Of a stretch of DNA of 64,000 bases, positions 18,559-25,673 are shown in pieces. Positions within the stretch are counted from its first letter, which is position 1, and each line of letters starts with the position of its first letter. Source of the stretch: JAEXOD01 sp043805435 (GTDB lineage: Bacteria; Bacteroidota; Ignavibacteria; Ignavibacteriales; Melioribacteraceae); assembly GCA_043805435.1 (NCBI GenBank), contig JAZDHY010000049.1, positions 1-64,000 of the forward strand, written 5' to 3'. Under the pieces are notes generated by a model. The model was given only the letters and a program-made list of their open reading frames with translations, did no database searches and had not been told where the DNA came from. The translations under genes were made by a program, and so were the position numbers.

Positions 18559-20469
18559 ATGAAAAAATATTTATATGTTTTATTTATTGTTTTGATTATG
18601 TCAAATTTATTTGCACAAACCCAAAGCGAGGAAACAATAAAAAACTCAAAAGATTATTACTGGGGCCAATCATCTGCAGAAAATGAAAAAGAAGCGGAAG
18701 ATGCAGCATTGTCTCGATTAACAAAACAAATATCAGTAACAATTTCCTCAACCTTTGAACGGACTATGCAAGAAACAAATGAAAATTTAAGGGAAACTGT
18801 TCAGGATATTTTAAAAACATATTCGTCTGCAACATTAAAAAATGTACAGTCTATTCGTAATTCTATCGGTGGAATGGTTGACGTATTGTTATATATTGCT
18901 AAAAGTGAAGTTAATGAAATATTTGCTGAACGAAAGAAATTAATTAACAATATATATTCAAATGCTGTTGATTTTGAACAAGACGAAAATTATGCGGGTG
19001 CATTAAAAAGTTATTATTTTGCTCTCTTATTAATGAATTCTATTCCTGAACAAAATATAATGTATAATGATAAAAGCCTTACAACTGAAATTCCTTATCG
19101 TATTAATACTATAATTACCAACACAAAATTTTATTTGATAAAAGATACTAAAATTAGTAATAATGAACGCGAATTGGAATTTTCTGTTGACGTGTTTGAT
19201 AAAAAAGCAAACCAGCTTGATTTTAGTTTTTGGGATGGATTAAATCAAGTAAATGTACAGGTGATGGATGGAGCTGCAATTTTTAATTTAATTGGAACTA
19301 GCTCACAATTTGACAAATTAGATGTAAATATTAAATACAGCTATTACGAATGCCGTAATGAAATATCGGTTATTAACGAATTATGGAATGTTGTTAACAG
19401 ACCTTCATTTAAAAACACAAAGCAGGTTCCGTTAAAAATTGTTGAAAAAAAAGAACGATTAAGTGAAATTAAAAAAGAAATAATAAACAGCGAAGACGAA
19501 AATAAAGTTGTTATTACAAAAACTGGACTTTCAGAAAAGGAAATTAAACAAGTTTTATTTAAGGGTACAAGAGAATTTTTGTTAATTAACAAAGATAGTT
19601 GTACGGTTTTAAATAAAATAAATGAACAAACAGAGAAGCTTATCTCAATTTTTGAAAGAGGAAGCTCAACAACTGTAAATAAAATGTTTCCCAATGATGA
19701 TTTTTTACGCAATAAAATTTCCGATATGATGAAATTTAATAAAATTAATATTGCAGCCGGGTCTATTACTGTCAATGTTAATAAAACTTTTAACGGCTGG
19801 GAATTACGCAAAATTAAGGTTGTTAATAAATATTCCTCGCTTAACAAACAAAGTTCCGAATATATGGTTTTGGATTTTGATAACAAGGGTAATTTGTACG
19901 ATGTAAATTTTGGAATTATGGATAATTTGTACAATAAATTTGTAGAGCAGGGTACATATGGAAATGACTGGGGAAACAGACAGGTTATTATTAAGTTTGT
20001 TGAAAAATATAGAACAGCGTTTTTAAGCCGTAATATAGAAATGCTTGATTCTTTATTTGCCGACGAAGCTGTAATAATTGTGGGGCGAGTTTTAAAAAAG
20101 ACTAAAATTAAAGATATGTACAAATACACAAAATTAAATATCGAACAACCGGATGCTCGTTATATGAAATATACGAAGGACGAATATCTAAAAAATCAAG
20201 CTAATGTTTTTAGGAATCAAAAAGATATTTTTATTGGATATAACTCTTTTAAGATTATGCGTAAAAACAAACAAGATAATGTTTATGGGTTAAGTATGCG
20301 CCAATTTTATCAGGCAACATCTTATTCTGATGAAGGATATTTGTTTTTATTAGTCGATTTTAATAATGAACAGCCTCAAATTTATGTACGTTCGTGGCAG
20401 CCACAGGAATGGAGTGAAAACGCGTTAATTAAACTTTCTAACTTTAATTTAAATAAATTTGAAAAATAA
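18559..20469 (+). CDS. Secreted LPP20-like protein of unknown function
   Basis: The 636-residue protein has a signal peptide ending FAQ at about residue 20. Residues about 25-130 resemble the LPP20 domain (YYWGQSSAENEKEAEDAAL, RLTKQISVTISSTFE), found in envelope lipoproteins. There is no lipobox Cys here. A helical segment follows (AVDFEQDENYAGALKSYYFA). The last 170 residues resemble an NTF2-like fold (FVEKYRTAFLSRNIEMLDSLFADEAVIIVGR). It lies between two envelope proteins that share modules with each other, so it probably belongs to the same system. No catalytic residues are evident. Confidence 0.65.
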   Translation: MKKYLYVLFIVLIMSNLFAQTQSEETIKNSKDYYWGQSSAENEKEAEDAALSRLTKQISVTISSTFERTMQETNENLRETVQDILKTYSSATLKNVQSIRNSIGGMVDVLLYIAKSEVNEIFAERKKLINNIYSNAVDFEQDENYAGALKSYYFALLLMNSIPEQNIMYNDKSLTTEIPYRINTIITNTKFYLIKDTKISNNERELEFSVDVFDKKANQLDFSFWDGLNQVNVQVMDGAAIFNLIGTSSQFDKLDVNIKYSYYECRNEISVINELWNVVNRPSFKNTKQVPLKIVEKKERLSEIKKEIINSEDENKVVITKTGLSEKEIKQVLFKGTREFLLINKDSCTVLNKINEQTEKLISIFERGSSTTVNKMFPNDDFLRNKISDMMKFNKINIAAGSITVNVNKTFNGWELRKIKVVNKYSSLNKQSSEYMVLDFDNKGNLYDVNFGIMDNLYNKFVEQGTYGNDWGNRQVIIKFVEKYRTAFLSRNIEMLDSLFADEAVIIVGRVLKKTKIKDMYKYTKLNIEQPDARYMKYTKDEYLKNQANVFRNQKDIFIGYNSFKIMRKNKQDNVYGLSMRQFYQATSYSDEGYLFLLVDFNNEQPQIYVRSWQPQEWSENALIKLSNFNLNKFEK

Positions 20470-20483
20470 TATCCAGTCTATGA

Positions 20484-20515
20484 TTGACTAGATTTATCTA
20501 GTTTAAGGTTATAAA
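20484..20515 (+). promoter_or_regulatory. Inverted repeat within a candidate promoter
   Basis: The 16-base palindrome ACTAGAT-TT-ATCTAGT (20487-20502) overlaps TTGACT (20484-20489), a -35-like element. It lies just before TTATAAA (20509-20515), a -10-like element, but the spacing of 19-20 bases is longer than ideal. The arrangement could be an operator controlling the TonB-domain gene at 20586. The call is weak. Confidence 0.3.
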
Positions 20516-20585
20516 AATTGTGTGAACTGTGATTTTTATGATTAAGAATATTATTTTATTAAATCAACAAAAATTATTGGTCATT

Positions 20586-21323
20586 ATGAAAAAAAATCTT
20601 CCGGTTTTATTATTTTTGTTCATAATAAGTACTTTGCAAGCGCAAAATACCATGTATGTGTTAGGAAAAGGAGAATATCAACTATCAGAATTAAAGAACC
20701 ATAAATTTATGCGGTTGCAAAATAGAGGAGATTCCACAAAGGTTGGTTGTTTAGATTTTATTATTTCACAACCTGATGCACAAATTACTTTAAGCAAAAA
20801 CGGTAAAAAGATACAAATATGGGAAGGCTCCAAATTATTAGATGGCTTGCAAGTTGGAGAATATGAATTGTTTATTACTAAAGATCTTTATAGTCCAGTT
20901 ACAAAAAAGTTTATTATTGAAGCTGATAAAACCAAAATTGAAAATATCACATTATTGCGAGTTGATAAATCAGACGTGCTTGATGAAGAGTATATGAAAG
21001 ATCTTAATCGATATTCGTATGTTGTAGATAATATTGCAAACTACCCCCATGGAATTGATGCATTATTGAAGTTTATCTCGGATAACTTGACCTATCCCGA
21101 GCAAGCTAAAAAGGCTGCAATTCAAGGTAAAGTATTAGTTCAATATGAAGTTGAAACAAATGGAGAAGTTACTAATGTTAAAATATTACGCGGAATAGGG
21201 TTTGGCTGTGATGAAGAAGCTGTTCGAATTGTAAAATTAATGCCAAATTGGTATCCTGCAAAATATGAAGGGAAATATTTCAAAATGAGCATGGCAATGC
21301 CAATTGTATTTAAGTTGCCATAA
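20586..21323 (+). CDS. Secreted protein with PEGA-like module and TonB C-terminal domain
   Basis: I chose the ATG at 20586 because it starts a proper signal peptide (MKKNLPVLLFLFIISTLQAQ). An upstream ATG at 20529 would add 19 residues before it. The mature protein (245 residues with signal) begins NTMYVLGKGEYQLSEL, matching the N-terminus of the protein at 15673. A PEGA-like module follows (ITLSKNGKKIQIWEG, LQVGEYELFI). Residues about 155-245 are a TonB C-terminal domain (YPEQAKKAAIQGKVLVQYEV, GEVTNVKILRGIGFGCDEEA, GKYFKMSMAMPIVFKLP). Unlike classical TonB it has a cleavable signal and no membrane anchor or Pro-rich stalk, so it is probably periplasmic. Confidence 0.8.
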   Translation: MKKNLPVLLFLFIISTLQAQNTMYVLGKGEYQLSELKNHKFMRLQNRGDSTKVGCLDFIISQPDAQITLSKNGKKIQIWEGSKLLDGLQVGEYELFITKDLYSPVTKKFIIEADKTKIENITLLRVDKSDVLDEEYMKDLNRYSYVVDNIANYPHGIDALLKFISDNLTYPEQAKKAAIQGKVLVQYEVETNGEVTNVKILRGIGFGCDEEAVRIVKLMPNWYPAKYEGKYFKMSMAMPIVFKLP

Positions 21324-21461
21324 AATTGGCTTTAAATTGTTATTTTTAAAAGGATTATTATTGAGTTAAAGCTTTTATATATAATACTATACTGTACAGA
21401 CTAAATTAGTTGTTTATTAATGTATTCTGCATCACAAAATGAATTTTTAAATAAAATAAAC

Positions 21462-21490
21462 TTGACATTTTTTACCATAAGTGATATATT
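21462..21490 (+). promoter_or_regulatory. Near-consensus sigma-70-type promoter, possibly leaderless
   Basis: TTGACA (21462-21467) is followed after exactly 17 bases by TATATT (21485-21490). The expected transcription start is at about 21497, and the ATG of the small secreted protein is at 21498. The transcript would therefore have almost no leader. A longer reading frame from an ATG at 21420 would run through the promoter and is less likely. Confidence 0.55.
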
Positions 21491-21497
21491 TATCAAT

Positions 21498-21908
21498 ATG
21501 AAAATAAAAATAATAAAATATATTATAGCTTTAGTAATATTTACGCAAATATCGGTTTTATTTGCAGGTGCGTTTATATCATACTTCCATGGGCGCAGCA
21601 ATGGTGAAGGTATTGTGCTGGATTGGCAGACCGGCCAGGAAACCAATCTTAAAAATTTTGTTATTGAGCGTAAAACACCAATAAGCAGTTTTATAGAAAT
21701 ATCAACTACTAACTGTAAGGGAAATAATTCGTATTATAGTTATATAGATGATAATGCTTATAAAACAAATGATGCCGTTTATATTTACAGACTAAAACTT
21801 GTTGATACTGACGGTACAAATTCATATTCAAATGAAGTTACTGTAACTCATGGCGGTGTTTCAAGTGTAAAAAGAACTTGGGGTAGTATTAAAGCCTTAT
21901 TTAGATAA
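21498..21908 (+). CDS. Small secreted protein with a C-terminal FN3-like strand pattern
   Basis: Starting at the ATG at 21498, the 136-residue protein has a signal peptide (KIIKYIIALVIFTQISVLFAG). It then has a single beta-domain containing LDWQTGQETNLKNFVIERK and YIYRLKLVDTDGTNSYSNEV. This pattern recurs in surface proteins of Bacteroidota and Ignavibacteria, where it often precedes the sorting domain. Here no sorting domain follows and the protein ends KALFR. An upstream in-frame ATG (21420) would place the signal peptide internally, so it is rejected. Function is unknown. Confidence 0.7.
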   Translation: MKIKIIKYIIALVIFTQISVLFAGAFISYFHGRSNGEGIVLDWQTGQETNLKNFVIERKTPISSFIEISTTNCKGNNSYYSYIDDNAYKTNDAVYIYRLKLVDTDGTNSYSNEVTVTHGGVSSVKRTWGSIKALFR

Positions 21909-21951
21909 TTAATAAAATTACTTACCTCTTTATTTTGAGTTCTTGCTTATT

Positions 21952-22527
21952 ATGTTAAAGGACATACCGCTATTTTTAGCTTCACAATCACCTCGTCGAA
22001 AAAAATTACTTAAAATTCTAAATTTAAAATTTAAATCCTTTTCAGTAGATGTTGACGAATCTCTTCTTCCAAATGAAACGCCTCTAAACACGGTTTTACG
22101 ACTTTCTGAAGAGAAATTAAATAAAGCCAAATTATGTGTTAAAAATGGAGTTATTTTAACTGCCGATACAATTGTTGTTTTAGACGGTGAAATAATAAAC
22201 AAACCAAAAGATAAAAAAGACGCTGAAAAAATATTAAAAAAATTAAGCGGTAATACACATACTGTATTTACCGGTTTTGCATTATTTAACAGCAAAAATA
22301 ATAAAACAATTTTAGATTACGAAACAACCGAAGTAACATTTAGAAAACTTACTAAATCTGAAATATTAGATTATATAAAAACCGGAAGTCCGATGGATAA
22401 AGCCGGTGCTTATGGAATTCAGGATGATTACGGGGCTGTTTTTATTGAAAAAATAAACGGTTGTTATTATAATGTTGTGGGTTTACCGCTGCAAAAAGTA
22501 TATCAAAAGTTAAAGGAAATAATATAA
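21952..22527 (+). CDS. maf: Maf-family nucleoside triphosphate pyrophosphatase
   Basis: The 191-residue protein starts at the ATG at 21952. A TTG nine bases earlier is also in frame but less likely. It has the Maf signatures ASQSPRRKKLL near the N-terminus, LTADTIVVLDGEIINKP with the catalytic Asp, GKAGAYGIQ-type (DKAGAYGIQDDYG) and NVVGLPL at the end. Maf proteins hydrolyse dTTP, UTP or modified nucleotides to monophosphates and are linked to septum inhibition. It is followed by the flippase-like gene after one base. Confidence 0.93.
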   Translation: MLKDIPLFLASQSPRRKKLLKILNLKFKSFSVDVDESLLPNETPLNTVLRLSEEKLNKAKLCVKNGVILTADTIVVLDGEIINKPKDKKDAEKILKKLSGNTHTVFTGFALFNSKNNKTILDYETTEVTFRKLTKSEILDYIKTGSPMDKAGAYGIQDDYGAVFIEKINGCYYNVVGLPLQKVYQKLKEII

Positions 22528-22528
22528 C

Positions 22529-23485
22529 GTGATTAACAAGATAAAAAAAAACCTGTTTATTGTTTTAGGAATTGCAGTTCTAATTTATCTTGTTTTAGCC
22601 GTTTTTACCGATATAAATTTTTTATTTGAGACATTTAAATCTTTTAACTGGTTATTTTTACCCCTTCTTCTGTTATTTTCATACCTAAACTATGTTTCCA
22701 GATTTTTCAAATGGCACTATTACGTTAGGCAATTAAAGATAGACATCAGCCTGCGCGTATCGTTTGATATTTTTATGTCCGGATTAGCTATGAGTTTAAC
22801 TCCCGGCAAAATGGGAGAAGTATTAAAGGCATATATGCTAAAAAAAATTACCGGAGTACCAATAAGTAAAACAGCACCAATAATATTTGTTGAAAGAGTA
22901 ACGGATTTTTTATCGTTAGTTCTTTTGGCAATTATAGGAGCAGTTACTTATAATTATGGCGTGATTCCTACAATACTTGTAGGTATATTTTTTATTTCTG
23001 TAGTTCTTGTTTTAAGCAGTAAAAAGTTGTCTTTATGGATAATAGAATTATTAAGTAAAATTAAGTTTATTGGCAGGCAGGCAAAAAAACTACATCAGGC
23101 ATATGAAAGTTCATATAACCTATTAAAACTTAAACCATTAGTGCTAATGGTTTTGTTTAGTTTGGTTGCCTGGATGTTTGAATGTTTAGGATTTTATTTT
23201 GTGTTATACAATTTCAAAAATTTTGTTTCTTTATTATTTCCAATATTTGTATATTCCTTTTCAACAATAATTGGTTCAGTTTCAATGCTGCCGGGCGGTC
23301 TTGGAGTTACTGAAGGTTCTTTAACATTATTATTAGCAAACAATGGCTTTACAAAAGAAGCTGCTTTAGCCTCAACATTTATTATACGAACTGTAACATT
23401 ATGGTTTGCATTATTAATTGGTGTGGTGCACTTATTTGGATATCAAAAAAAATATGGCGAAATAAAAGAAGATAAACAGGAGTAA
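22529..23485 (+). CDS. Flippase-like integral membrane protein (LPG synthase TM-domain family)
   Basis: The 318-residue protein starts with GTG one base after the maf stop, which implies coupling. It has about eight membrane segments and the family motifs YVSRFFKWHYY, MSLTPGKMGEVLKAYML and LPGGLGVTEGSLTLLLANNG. These belong to the UPF0104/AglD-type domain, the transmembrane half of lysylphosphatidylglycerol synthase. No synthase domain is attached, so lipid or glycolipid flipping is a reasonable guess, but the substrate is unknown. Confidence 0.85.
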   Translation: MINKIKKNLFIVLGIAVLIYLVLAVFTDINFLFETFKSFNWLFLPLLLLFSYLNYVSRFFKWHYYVRQLKIDISLRVSFDIFMSGLAMSLTPGKMGEVLKAYMLKKITGVPISKTAPIIFVERVTDFLSLVLLAIIGAVTYNYGVIPTILVGIFFISVVLVLSSKKLSLWIIELLSKIKFIGRQAKKLHQAYESSYNLLKLKPLVLMVLFSLVAWMFECLGFYFVLYNFKNFVSLLFPIFVYSFSTIIGSVSMLPGGLGVTEGSLTLLLANNGFTKEAALASTFIIRTVTLWFALLIGVVHLFGYQKKYGEIKEDKQE

Positions 23486-23489
23486 ATAT

Positions 23490-24743
23490 ATGAAAACATA
23501 CAATAAAATAAAAGTACCGGAATTAGGTCAAAAAATTGAAATAATTAACGAAAAACTGGTAGTTCCAAATAATCCGATTATTCCCTTTATTGAAGGGGAT
23601 GGAACAGGAGCGGATATTTGGGCAGCGTCTAAACTTGTTTTTGATGCGGCAATTAAAAAAGCTTATAATGGCAAAAAACAGATTGTTTGGATGGAAATAT
23701 ATGCCGGTGAAAAAGCGGTAAATGTATATGGGCCAAACGAATGGCTGCCTGATGAAACTGTTGATGCAATTAAAGAATATATTGTTGCCATAAAAGGGCC
23801 ATTAACTACACCTGTTGGTGGTGGAATTAGAAGTCTAAATGTAGCTTTAAGGCAAATATTGGATTTATTTACTTGTGTTAGACCGGTTAAATATTACAAT
23901 GGAACTCCAAGTCCGGTTAAAAGGCCGGAGGATTTGGATGTTATTATATTTAGAGAAAATACCGAAGATCTTTATGCCGGAATTGAATTTAAGGCTAATA
24001 GTGAAGAAGCAGTTAAATTAATAAACTTTATTAATACAAACTTCAATAAAAACATCCGTCCCGAATCCGGAATTGGCATAAAACCAATGAGCCAATTTGG
24101 AACCGAAAGATTAGTAAAAAAAGCAATTGAATACGCAATAGAAAATAATAAAAAAAGCGTAACCCTTGTTCATAAAGGGAATATAATGAAATTTACGGAA
24201 GGTAGTTTTAAGGATTGGGGATATGAAACTGCAAAAAAATATTTCCGTGAATTTACTATTACTGAAGCCGAATTATATTTAGATTATGACGGAAAACAAC
24301 CCGAAGGGAAAATTGTAATTAAAGATAGAATTGCTGACAGTATGTTTCAGCAGGTATTATTGCGTCCAACCGAATATGAGGTTATTGCAACACCAAATTT
24401 AAATGGTGATTTCCTTTCTGACGCATGTGCTGCACAAGTTGGTGGTTTAGGAATAGCACCTGGAGCAAACATCAGTTATCATTATGCAGTATTTGAAGCA
24501 ACACATGGTACAGCTCCTAAATATGCGGGATTAGATAAAATCAATCCCGGTTCTGTAATTTTAAGCGGTGTAATGATGCTTGAATATATGGGCTGGAAAG
24601 AAGCAGCAAAATTAATTGAAGATTCAATGCAAAAAACAATTGAATCAAAAATAGTTACTTATGATTTTGCCAGACTATTGGAAGGCGCAAAAGAAGTGAA
24701 ATGTTCGGAATTTGCACATGCAATTGTAAACAATATGCAATAA
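23490..24743 (+). CDS. icd: Isocitrate dehydrogenase (NADP-dependent)
   Basis: The 417-residue protein matches the E. coli-type homodimeric enzyme of the citric acid cycle. Visible features are FIEGDGTGADIW, the substrate-site loop RSLNVALRQ containing the serine phosphorylated in E. coli, FRENTEDLYAGIE, and the NADP-specifying segment HGTAPKYAGLDKINPGS, with the Lys-Tyr pair. It converts isocitrate to 2-oxoglutarate and CO2. A good CAGGAG site precedes the ATG. Confidence 0.96.
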   Translation: MKTYNKIKVPELGQKIEIINEKLVVPNNPIIPFIEGDGTGADIWAASKLVFDAAIKKAYNGKKQIVWMEIYAGEKAVNVYGPNEWLPDETVDAIKEYIVAIKGPLTTPVGGGIRSLNVALRQILDLFTCVRPVKYYNGTPSPVKRPEDLDVIIFRENTEDLYAGIEFKANSEEAVKLINFINTNFNKNIRPESGIGIKPMSQFGTERLVKKAIEYAIENNKKSVTLVHKGNIMKFTEGSFKDWGYETAKKYFREFTITEAELYLDYDGKQPEGKIVIKDRIADSMFQQVLLRPTEYEVIATPNLNGDFLSDACAAQVGGLGIAPGANISYHYAVFEATHGTAPKYAGLDKINPGSVILSGVMMLEYMGWKEAAKLIEDSMQKTIESKIVTYDFARLLEGAKEVKCSEFAHAIVNNMQ

Positions 24744-24771
24744 ATAAATTAATAATGAACAAATCAAATAA

Positions 24772-24816
24772 GTTATAGCTTGATTTTAGTTGTACCTATT
24801 CTTATTTTGCTATAAC
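24772..24816. repeat. Inverted repeat after icd
   Basis: GTTATAGC (24772-24779) and GCTATAAC (24809-24816) are perfect inverted arms separated by 29 bases, between icd and the YtxH-like gene. There is no T-run, so it is not a standard terminator. It could be an RNA stem or operator, or chance in AT-rich DNA. Confidence 0.25.
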
Positions 24817-24839
24817 ATTTAAAACAAGTAGAGGATAAC

Positions 24840-25256
24840 ATGGCAGACGAAAACGGGTTAGGAAAAGGACTTATAATTGGGTTTTTGACCGGTGCAGCTG
24901 TTGGATCGATAATTGCATTATTATTTGCACCAAAGACCGGCAAAGAGCTTAGGAGCGATATTAAAAATCGTTCACAAGAATTTATTGATGATGCGGAAGA
25001 ATTTTTAGAAAATGCTAAAGACAAAGCGACAGTTATTATTAACGATGGCAAAAAAAAATCTGAAGAACTGGTTGCTGAAGTTAAAGAAAAAGTTGGAAAA
25101 CTTACCGGAGAAGCAGAACAAATGCTTGCTGAAGCAAAAGAAAAAGCTACAGGATATGTAGATAATAGCAAAAGTAGATTTGGAAAAGAAACAGAAAAAA
25201 TCAAAAATGCTGTTAAAGCAGGGTTGGAAACATATAAAAGTGAACAGGAAGCATAA
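24840..25256 (+). CDS. YtxH-domain protein
   Basis: The 138-residue protein begins with a short hydrophilic stretch, then one membrane-type segment (LIIGFLTGAAVGSIIALLFAP). The family motif PKTGKELRSDIKNRSQEF follows, then a long Lys/Glu-rich helical tail with LEA-like character (EEFLENAKDKA, VAEVKEKVGKL, LAEAKEKATGY). YtxH proteins are membrane-anchored and associated with general stress in several phyla, but their biochemical role is not settled. It forms a pair with the DUF948-like gene 6 bases downstream. Confidence 0.85.
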   Translation: MADENGLGKGLIIGFLTGAAVGSIIALLFAPKTGKELRSDIKNRSQEFIDDAEEFLENAKDKATVIINDGKKKSEELVAEVKEKVGKLTGEAEQMLAEAKEKATGYVDNSKSRFGKETEKIKNAVKAGLETYKSEQEA

Positions 25257-25262
25257 AAAATT

Positions 25263-25643
25263 ATGGAATTTGTTTATTATGCTTTAGTTTTATTAATACT
25301 AATGGCTGTTGTTTTATGTTTTTATGCAATTCTTGCCGTAAAAAAACTTACAGAAACATTAAGCAGCATGCAAGTAGATCTTCATACACTTATTGATAAA
25401 ACATTGCCTGTTTTGGAAAATTTAGATCAAGCTATTGATAAAATTAATGGTATGTCATCTGATCTAGAACGAAAGATTTATCAAATTGATAAATTTGTAC
25501 ATACTGTTAAAGAACGAATTGTTTCATTAGTTGACTTTAAAGATAATGTTATGCCTCAAAACCCAATATTAAAATTATTAAAAAATTTATCGGCTTTACA
25601 AAAAGGTATATCTGTATTTTGGACTAAAATGAAAGAGAATTAA
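25263..25643 (+). CDS. DUF948-like membrane protein
   Basis: The 126-residue protein has one N-terminal membrane segment (YYALVLLILMAVVLCFYAILAV). A coiled-coil-like region follows (LTETLSSMQVDLHTLIDKTLPVLENLD) with heptad spacing, typical of DUF948 proteins. These often accompany YtxH genes, as here. The function is unknown. An envelope or stress role is inferred from the partner only. Confidence 0.75.
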   Translation: MEFVYYALVLLILMAVVLCFYAILAVKKLTETLSSMQVDLHTLIDKTLPVLENLDQAIDKINGMSSDLERKIYQIDKFVHTVKERIVSLVDFKDNVMPQNPILKLLKNLSALQKGISVFWTKMKEN

Positions 25644-25673
25644 TAAAAGACAGAATTATAAAGTGGAGGAAAA

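Noticed and set aside
16449..20129. Long open frames on the minus strand opposite the PEGA/FGE-like and LPP20-like genes (181 and 261 codons)
   Set aside because: They lie opposite strongly coding plus-strand frames with recognisable domains. They have no known motif and arise from the AT-rich codon use.
24773..25204. 143-codon minus-strand frame opposite the YtxH-like gene
   Set aside because: It mirrors the low-complexity Lys/Glu/Ala codons of the YtxH-like gene and gives a Ser-rich, motif-free product.
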